Shown here in pieces: positions 7,076 to 13,465 of a DNA stretch of 29,143 bases. Position 1 is the first letter of the stretch; each line of letters starts with the position of its first letter. The stretch spans positions 1 through 29,143 of the forward strand of contig NZ_CABMQJ010000028.1 in the NCBI RefSeq assembly GCF_902388705.1. Reading direction: 5' to 3'. Position numbers and translations under genes: made by a program. A model generated the notes under the pieces. It saw only the letters and a program-made list of their open reading frames with translations. It was not told the DNA's origin and did not search any database. The DNA is from an uncultured Alistipes sp. GTDB taxonomy: Bacteria; Bacteroidota; Bacteroidia; Bacteroidales; Rikenellaceae.

Positions 7076-9028
7076 TTACTCCTGGACCGTCTTTCCCTCG
7101 GCCGTGAATTTCAGCCGCGGGTCGGCCTCCTTGAATGTTCCGTCGGCCATGCGGAGCGTCCATTTTTCAGCCTGGAAAACCTCTTTCCAGAGCTTCGCAT
7201 CGTCCCACATCGACTTCACGTAGTGAATCCGCATGACGGGTGTCATGTCACGCAGCACGAAATCGACCGAAACAATGCCGTCGGTACACGAGAGGAAACT
7301 CTTGAAATAGGGGAACGACTGGCGAATCGGCAGTTTCTCGATGCCCGGGAACGCCAGCTCGTACACCGCCTTGGGGAACTGCGCATCGTCGCCCCACTTC
7401 TCCAGGTTGGCGATGAATTTGCCCGAAAGCTTTTCGACGTCGCGGAACATGATCTGGGCGAACTCCTCGCGCGACACCTGCCCGGCAATGGCATAGCTCT
7501 TGAGCACGGTATGCATCGGAATCACCTTTTCGCCCTCCTTGACCGGGATAACCAGCTCTTCGGCGTCAATCGCCTCTTCGAACATCTTTTCGGTAATGCC
7601 GGCGGCGGGATCGACGTAAACCGTCACGTCCACCGGGCAGGCGAACTCCGACGTAAAACCGTATACGCCCTTGATTTTCTGGAGCACCATGCCGAAATAG
7701 ACCATATCCATGCGGTCATGCAGCCCCTCGACACCCAGTTTCACCACGTCGAGCATCGGAATGTCCGCGCCCGGGGTCGCGTACTTGCGCAGCGTGGGTG
7801 CAAAAATCGCAGCCTGAATCTTCAGCGTATCGGTACGGGCGGGGTCGTAAAGCACCTCGACGCCGTGGCGGCGCACGAAAGTCTTGACGCCGTATACGCC
7901 CTGCACGGTCTGCATCTTGGCCGAGAAGGCTTTCGACGAGCCGAAGCACTTGATGGTTTGCAGCCCCTCCATTTCGAACGTCTGCAGGTTCTCGACCTTC
8001 TCATAGTCGCCCCACTTCTCGTCAATCGTAGGCAGCTCCATCGTAGAGCCCATCCACACGGCGAGGAAGAAGAGCACCACGGCCAGCAGCCCCGGCACCC
8101 AGCGCAGCCAACGGCGGCCGTTGACCTGCAGGGCGTCCTTCGTACATGCGCCGATGCAGTTGCCGCAAAGCGTACAGTCGACATGCTTCACTTTCACGTA
8201 GTCGTGAATCGGAAGCTGGTAGGGACACTTCTTTTCGCAAAGGCCGCAGTTGTTGCAGGTGCTCACGTCACGCCGGATATACATCAGCGGGAAGGTGCAG
8301 CTGCGCATCTTGGCAATCTCAACGATATAGGCCGCAAGGCATGCGCCGCCGATCGTCCAGACCCATGCGTTGGCAACACCCAACGCACCGAGCGCCCAGC
8401 CGCCGAGGGCTGCAATAACGAACAGCAGCGTAAATTTGAAAATGTTGCTGATTGCGCCCAGCGGGCAAATGTACTTGCACCAGAACATCTTCACCACGAA
8501 GCCGCCCAGAAGCAGCAGCGCGAGGCTCGTGAGCGACATCCAGAGCACGATCTCGCCTTTGAATCCCGTAGCCACGGCATAGAACGGATCGAGTTTCTTG
8601 CAGAACAGCTCGCTCGACGAGAGCGTGAAATAGAGAATCGTGAAAAGCAGCACGTATTTCACCACGCGCAGCAGTTTGTCCGCGACGCTGCCCGAGGGAA
8701 CGTCGACCTGCAGGTGCAGTTTCTTTCCGGCGCGGCCCATCCACTCCCCGACGGTGCCCAGCGGACAGAGGTAACCGCAGAAAAGTTTACTGAAAAGAAT
8801 CACGCCCACGGCGAGCACGAGGCCCATCATGATTTGGAGCATCGACATCGAGCAGGCCAGCGAGTTGTTCACCAGGTAAGTGCCGAAAGCCTGCAGGCCC
8901 CCGAACGGACAGTAGGCCTCGACATCGACGGGTTTGTCGCTGAATTTGGCCCAAAGCACCGTGCCGGCGATGGCGGCCAGTACGCCCCATTGCAGCAGGT
9001 GCTTCAGATAGTTAGGTTTGCGTTTCAT
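7076..9028 (-). CDS. Inner-membrane 4Fe-4S (NapH/NosR/CcoG-like) polyferredoxin with HMA-like C-terminal region
   Basis: Membrane-bound iron-sulfur protein, 650 aa. About seven hydrophobic segments lie in residues 8-328. Two membrane-flanking motifs, CGYLCPLG (84-91) and CKYICPLG (184-191), are the pair known from the NapH/NosR/RdxA family. Two ferredoxin clusters follow: C258-C261-C264-C268 and C285-C288-C291-C295; the second ends in CTK rather than CP. After a last membrane span (about 308-328) comes a roughly 320-residue soluble tail. Its beginning (about 348-412) resembles a heavy-metal-associated fold, KCFGSSKAFSAKMQTVQGVYGV, but lacks the CxxC metal site. The role is probably electron transfer across or along the inner membrane. 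It is the fifth gene of the run starting with the TonB receptor, 52 bases after the FISUMP gene; no family name fits the whole protein. Confidence 0.8.
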   Translation of the reverse strand: MKRKPNYLKHLLQWGVLAAIAGTVLWAKFSDKPVDVEAYCPFGGLQAFGTYLVNNSLACSMSMLQIMMGLVLAVGVILFSKLFCGYLCPLGTVGEWMGRAGKKLHLQVDVPSGSVADKLLRVVKYVLLFTILYFTLSSSELFCKKLDPFYAVATGFKGEIVLWMSLTSLALLLLGGFVVKMFWCKYICPLGAISNIFKFTLLFVIAALGGWALGALGVANAWVWTIGGACLAAYIVEIAKMRSCTFPLMYIRRDVSTCNNCGLCEKKCPYQLPIHDYVKVKHVDCTLCGNCIGACTKDALQVNGRRWLRWVPGLLAVVLFFLAVWMGSTMELPTIDEKWGDYEKVENLQTFEMEGLQTIKCFGSSKAFSAKMQTVQGVYGVKTFVRRHGVEVLYDPARTDTLKIQAAIFAPTLRKYATPGADIPMLDVVKLGVEGLHDRMDMVYFGMVLQKIKGVYGFTSEFACPVDVTVYVDPAAGITEKMFEEAIDAEELVIPVKEGEKVIPMHTVLKSYAIAGQVSREEFAQIMFRDVEKLSGKFIANLEKWGDDAQFPKAVYELAFPGIEKLPIRQSFPYFKSFLSCTDGIVSVDFVLRDMTPVMRIHYVKSMWDDAKLWKEVFQAEKWTLRMADGTFKEADPRLKFTAEGKTVQE

Positions 9029-9080
9029 TTATCGTTTGTGTTGTGTGTGTGTTTTGCGTGTTTGTGCGTGCGGGCAAAGG

Positions 9081-10703
9081 TCACTCCTTGTCCTTGATAC
9101 AGCGGACGGGGGCGGCTCCGTGTGCAACCTGGTTACTAACCGTCAGGCGGTTGTTGGAGGCATTGTACGTCAACATGGCGGCCCGGTAGGTAACTTTCTT
9201 GATTCCGGTGCCGGCATCGCCTGCGGTATTGTAATCTATCTGCGCGGCCGTCGAGGAGGCAAAATAGGCCATGCCGAACTTGCCGGCACCATCCGGCGCT
9301 TTGGATTCGACTGCATTGTAAGCCGGCACGGCGACAGCCGTTGCCGCATTGATATAACCACAGCCGACAATATTCAAACCATCGGCATTAAGTACCGGAA
9401 TCGGAGCACCGCCTTTGGCAGCATCATAATAGGGAGAAGTGGGATCAGACAAATTGCCCGGAGCGCCGACGCCTGTCAGTTTGAGCCACTCGTCCATCGT
9501 GGGAATATGCCATCCTTCGGGACAGATTCCACGGGCCCCCTCGAACTTGTCGTAATTATCCGATGTAAATCCATCGGCCATGCCCAACAGCACGGGATAG
9601 CTGTAAAGCAGGCCCGCCGTTTCGACAAGCGACTGGTCGGCGGCTTTCGAGAGGTTGCAGGGATACCATACGCCGTTGCCGTCCGTCGGGTCGCCCGACA
9701 CCGTCTTGCCCTCGGGTATATAGCGCAGGTTCTCGGCCATCCAGGTGCGCCCGTCCTTGAGCGTCACGATGTTGTATTTCACGCCGCCCCACTCGACGGT
9801 CGGGGTTTCGATTTGTCCTTCGCCGTCCGGCAGCAGGTCGTCGCCGTTCTCCCAGCCCGCAATCGGGCCGCTGAATTTCACCTGGATGTCCGCCGGCTGC
9901 ACGTTGCAGTCCATGCGGCGGTTCTCACCCGATTTAAGGTCGGTCGTACCGAGCGTCTGCGTGCGTTTCTTGCCGTCGGCCGTGGTGACCGTAACCTCCA
10001 GCCGCACCCCGTTCTGCGGCACCAGAAGCGCATAGTAGACCTTGTTGGCGGTCGCCGTATTGGCCGTCACGTCGAAGGGTTCGGCATCGGCCTTGGCCGT
10101 AAAGTTGCCGGTGGCGGGATCGATGACACCCGTACCGACGGCGCCCTTGACGACGATACTCGTGATGTCGAAGCCCGATTCGTTCGTCACGTCGATGACG
10201 ATGCGCGAGGTCTTGTGCTTGAAGGTCATCTGCGTGGCCGACAAGGTCGGTTTCACGCCCGACTTCACGGCGGTAATCAGGTCGGAAGCCGTGTAGTTGT
10301 CGCCGCTCTGGTCCGCTTTGACCGAGAACTCCGTGGGAACAGCCGCACCCTCCTGCCAGGGATAGTAGGCGAAGAGCGTCGATGTGGCATTGATATCCTC
10401 ATACCAGAGCAAACCCTCCGTCGTGAAATCCGCGCCGTCGAAGGTCATCAGCTTGTTGCTCACGAAATCCTTGCCGTCGGCACTCATCGTAATGGTGAGG
10501 CCGACCTTGTCGTTCAGTTCGAAATCGGTATCCGTCGCGCGCGTCACGCCTTTGGCCGCAACGCCTTTGGGTGTCAGCGACGGATTGGCAATCGTCGGGG
10601 TGATGCGAACCGGGCTGCTGCCGGCATCGGCTCCACCCTCGTCTTTCGAGCAGGCGGTGAAAGCCATCGCCGCAACTGCTGCCATCGTCAAAATTTTTTT
10701 CAT
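9081..10703 (-). CDS. Fimbrillin-like lipoprotein with C-terminal FISUMP domain
   Basis: Surface or periplasmic lipoprotein, 540 aa. Seen: lipoprotein signal peptide with lipobox FTAC (C18) followed by SKDEGG, matching the acidic/lysine export signal that sends Bacteroidetes lipoproteins to the cell surface. Residues about 30-275 look like a Mfa/fimbrillin-like domain: GLTITMS, FAYYPW, then a second half ending GENRRMDCNV. Residues about 305-540 form a FISUMP (Fibrobacter succinogenes major paralogous) domain: GRTWMAENLRY, YSYPV, GICPEGWHIPTMDEW and a terminal PVRCIK. AAAGGA lies about 8 bases before the ATG and overlaps the end of the upstream barrel gene, which stops 18 bases earlier. Binding to a surface ligand or glycan is possible but unproven; nothing catalytic is visible. 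Confidence 0.85.
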   Translation of the reverse strand: MKKILTMAAVAAMAFTACSKDEGGADAGSSPVRITPTIANPSLTPKGVAAKGVTRATDTDFELNDKVGLTITMSADGKDFVSNKLMTFDGADFTTEGLLWYEDINATSTLFAYYPWQEGAAVPTEFSVKADQSGDNYTASDLITAVKSGVKPTLSATQMTFKHKTSRIVIDVTNESGFDITSIVVKGAVGTGVIDPATGNFTAKADAEPFDVTANTATANKVYYALLVPQNGVRLEVTVTTADGKKRTQTLGTTDLKSGENRRMDCNVQPADIQVKFSGPIAGWENGDDLLPDGEGQIETPTVEWGGVKYNIVTLKDGRTWMAENLRYIPEGKTVSGDPTDGNGVWYPCNLSKAADQSLVETAGLLYSYPVLLGMADGFTSDNYDKFEGARGICPEGWHIPTMDEWLKLTGVGAPGNLSDPTSPYYDAAKGGAPIPVLNADGLNIVGCGYINAATAVAVPAYNAVESKAPDGAGKFGMAYFASSTAAQIDYNTAGDAGTGIKKVTYRAAMLTYNASNNRLTVSNQVAHGAAPVRCIKDKE

Positions 10704-10721
10704 AGTTCTATCCTTTTGAAG

Positions 10722-12218
10722 TTAAAAATTATATCCCACGCTTATCGTCGCGGCGATGCGGTTGGGCTGCGCGACGTATTTCAGGCCGAAGCCATGCTCG
10801 TAGCGGGCGAACGCATCGACGTAAAACCGCTTGATATTGCACCTCAACCCGAGCGCCGCCCCTATCCGGTCGGCCGTGAGGTATTCGTTTTCGTAATCGT
10901 AGTAAGCGGTCAGCTGTCCCGGGTATTCGCCCGGCTGGTCGGGCGTTTCGAGGCGTTTTTCGCGCTCGCCGAAACCGCCCGTGCGGAAATCGGCCCCGAG
11001 GGTCACCTCCCAGATGCCCAGCGTGCGAATCACACGTGCATATACCTGCGTGAAGTGCAGCTCCTGTCCCCTGACATAGGGGTACATCAGCGTCGATTCG
11101 CGGTTGAGCAGCGAGTAGGCGGCTCCGGCCCGCAAGTCCGTATATCGGTTCCTGAATTCGTATTCGCCCGTCACGTCCAGCCCCTTGCGGCCGAAAATCG
11201 GCGTCGAGCCGTGAATCCGGGGAATCGACACGCCGTTGATATTTTCGGTAGTAACGATATTCTCCCGGTTGCGGAGCTCCTGCCAGTCGAAATCGGCGCG
11301 CACGAAGTGCCTGCGCTGTCCGCTGCCGAGCGAAAGCGTGGCGTTGGCCGTCACCCGGTGCGTTTCGAACTCATGCCAGATCATGCCGCGCTCGCCCGTT
11401 TCGCACTGCCGGTTGCGGTAGGTGACGTCGGCATAGAGCGCTCCGTATTGCAGCTGCACGCCCGCGCCCTGCGTATTTTCCCGGACGGGGAATCCCGAAA
11501 CCCCGTTGGTGGCAAGGTGCAAATCGCTGCTCTCCCATAGCTGCAGCGCACCGTAGCGCAGGCCCCGGTCGAAGAACGCCTGGTAGGACTCGGGCGAGGA
11601 GCCGACCTCCTCGGCCTCGAGTTTCTCGCTGTTGACGCCCACGATGTAAGACACGCCCGCGGCGAAGCGCCCTGTACGGTAGATTACGCCGGGTGAGAAT
11701 TCGAAATCGAGCCGCGTATTCTTATGGCGCAGGTCTTTGCGCTTGGCGTAGTTCTGCGCTTCGAACTCCACTTTCAGGCCGCCCGTCCAGCGGCTGCCCA
11801 GCACGGCCGAAACGCCGCCCGTAAAAGCATAGTCCTCGCGCACCTTGCGGCCCGGGGTGAACTCGAGGATGTCGACGGGATAATATCCCGGTTCGGTGAA
11901 CATCGAGCCGCACATGTTGCGGCCGTCGAAATAGTCGTAGGCGAAGCTTCCGGCGAACGACACCTTGTCGAAATGGCGAATCGAAGCGGTGCGCGCTCCG
12001 GCGTTCCAGCTGTCGTCCGACGCCGAGTGCCCGGCCATGCCGCCGTTTTCCTTGGTGAAATAGGCCTCGGCATAGGAGCGGTTGAGGCTGTCCTGCCGAA
12101 TCCCCGCGGCGTTCACGCCGCCGTTCCACGGATTGCGGCGGGACACGTAGTCGAAACGCTCCTGCGCCGCGGCGCCCGAAACGGCGAATATCATCAGTAT
12201 GGTTAAAATCCGTTTCAT
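10722..12218 (-). CDS. Outer-membrane beta-barrel protein, DUF6850-like
   Basis: Predicted outer-membrane barrel of 498 aa. Seen: signal peptide MKRILTILMIFAVSGAAAQ; many alternating amphipathic strands rich in Tyr, Arg and Gly; and a C-terminal ISVGYNF ending in the terminal Phe that BAM-inserted barrels need. There is no plug domain or TonB box, so it is not itself a TonB receptor. It starts 3 bases after the DUF4876-type gene and ends 18 bases before the FISUMP gene, so one mRNA is expected. The DUF6850 label comes from its overall look and its position beside a DUF4876-type gene; it needs a profile search. Function unknown: a companion pore or scaffold for the receptor complex is the simplest guess. 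Confidence 0.75.
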   Translation of the reverse strand: MKRILTILMIFAVSGAAAQERFDYVSRRNPWNGGVNAAGIRQDSLNRSYAEAYFTKENGGMAGHSASDDSWNAGARTASIRHFDKVSFAGSFAYDYFDGRNMCGSMFTEPGYYPVDILEFTPGRKVREDYAFTGGVSAVLGSRWTGGLKVEFEAQNYAKRKDLRHKNTRLDFEFSPGVIYRTGRFAAGVSYIVGVNSEKLEAEEVGSSPESYQAFFDRGLRYGALQLWESSDLHLATNGVSGFPVRENTQGAGVQLQYGALYADVTYRNRQCETGERGMIWHEFETHRVTANATLSLGSGQRRHFVRADFDWQELRNRENIVTTENINGVSIPRIHGSTPIFGRKGLDVTGEYEFRNRYTDLRAGAAYSLLNRESTLMYPYVRGQELHFTQVYARVIRTLGIWEVTLGADFRTGGFGEREKRLETPDQPGEYPGQLTAYYDYENEYLTADRIGAALGLRCNIKRFYVDAFARYEHGFGLKYVAQPNRIAATISVGYNF

Positions 12219-12221
12219 AGG

Positions 12222-13460
12222 CTATTTACGCAAAGACGGGGTTTCACGTTCGTAAAAATCGTTCGACGAGTTATTGGTATCTTCGTAAATCTCGAACCCG
12301 GCGGCCGCCGTGGCCTCTTCGTCCAGTCTGCGGTGCACGGTATGGCACTGGGAGGTACCCGAGAAGCCGACATAACCGGCATCCACGTCGGTGTGCAGGC
12401 GTTTGTTCCGGACTGCCGAACTGGTATTGCAGACATCGACGCCGTCGATAATCCACGACCACGGAACTTTCGAATAGACGATGCTGGCCAGGCTTATCGT
12501 CGACTGCAGGTCGTCGGCCAGGTAAGCCTCCAAATCGACTTCGGCGGGGGCCCGGAACAGGATCACGGCGGGCGAGAAGTCCGAAATCACGTAAGTGTTG
12601 GCTCCGGTCTCGCCGCTCTTGCCCGTCTTCTTGAGCACCTTCATGTAGTGCGACGGGGCAATGCGGTCGCCCGGCACGGGCGTGGGGTTCGTCTTGTTCC
12701 CGGGATAGAGCGCCTGATCGTAGAGGACGAAGAATCCATCCTGGTTGAGGTTCACCGACTGGGAGTAGGTCTGCGTATGGTCTACGCCGTGGAAAGCCAC
12801 CACGGCATCCTCGCCCGGTTCCAGCGGGAAATCGGTACCCGATCCCGGAAACGCCCAGATGCAATCGGGCACGGAAGCATAGTCGCGGAACACGATGTTG
12901 CCCGAGGGATCGATGCTCGTCCAGGGGTTGTTCGCATTTGAGTTGTAGGAAGCCGCCATGCCCAGGCACAGTCCGTCGAGGTAATAGGTATCGAACGAGT
13001 TGTTGTGCAGGACGATGTACTTGTCCTTTTTATAGACGCCCGTCGAGGGCGGGTCTTCGGGACAGCCGCCCGAATAAACCTCCTTGACGAGGATGCTGCC
13101 CGGCTTGGCGTATTTCAGCTCGACTTCCACCCCGGCATCCGCGCGGGCGAGGTCGATCTGCTCGACGGCGCCGTTGAAAATCATCTCCGGAGCGGCCTTG
13201 TCGAGTACCGAAAGGCGGTAATGGCCCGCGGCGACACAGAACCCTGCCCGGCCCTGCGCATCGGTCAGGCCGGTGTAGACGTTGCTCGTATTGCGGTCGG
13301 TGAGTTTGACCGTAACGCCCTCGCGCAGGTACTGGGCGTAGTCGGCGGGATAAACGAGGCTGACGTCCAGCGTGCGCAGCGCACCGTCGTAGGGATTCTT
13401 CTCGAACGACGTGCAGGCCGCGGCCAGCAAACATGACAATATGCAAAATAACTTTTTCAT
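12222..13460 (-). CDS. DUF4876-like lipoprotein
   Basis: Lipoprotein of 412 aa. Seen: signal MKKLFCILSCLLAAAC with lipobox Cys16 and TSFEKN after it. Residues about 25-115 look like a carboxypeptidase-regulatory/Ig-like module (VTVKLTDRNTSNVYTGLTDAQGRAGF). From about residue 118 the DUF4876 core begins, with ILVKEVYSGGCPEDPPSTG, YIVLHNNS, then a lamin-tail-like beta fold (GEDAVVAFHGVDHT) and WSWIIDGVDVCN. It follows the TonB receptor by 5 bases and precedes the barrel gene by 3, so it is translationally linked to both. Its place suggests a receptor-associated surface or periplasmic ligand-binding lipoprotein, in the way SusD-like proteins partner SusC, but it has no SusD features. Function unknown. 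Confidence 0.8.
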   Translation of the reverse strand: MKKLFCILSCLLAAACTSFEKNPYDGALRTLDVSLVYPADYAQYLREGVTVKLTDRNTSNVYTGLTDAQGRAGFCVAAGHYRLSVLDKAAPEMIFNGAVEQIDLARADAGVEVELKYAKPGSILVKEVYSGGCPEDPPSTGVYKKDKYIVLHNNSFDTYYLDGLCLGMAASYNSNANNPWTSIDPSGNIVFRDYASVPDCIWAFPGSGTDFPLEPGEDAVVAFHGVDHTQTYSQSVNLNQDGFFVLYDQALYPGNKTNPTPVPGDRIAPSHYMKVLKKTGKSGETGANTYVISDFSPAVILFRAPAEVDLEAYLADDLQSTISLASIVYSKVPWSWIIDGVDVCNTSSAVRNKRLHTDVDAGYVGFSGTSQCHTVHRRLDEEATAAAGFEIYEDTNNSSNDFYERETPSLRK

Positions 13461-13465
13461 CGTTT

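Noticed and set aside
4946..11540. Long plus-strand frames over the peptidase, polyferredoxin and lipoprotein/barrel genes (for example 4946-7027, 7223-9097, 9018-11540)
   Set aside because: All lie opposite genes with strong motifs; their His/Arg/Gly-rich sequence is a codon-bias shadow.
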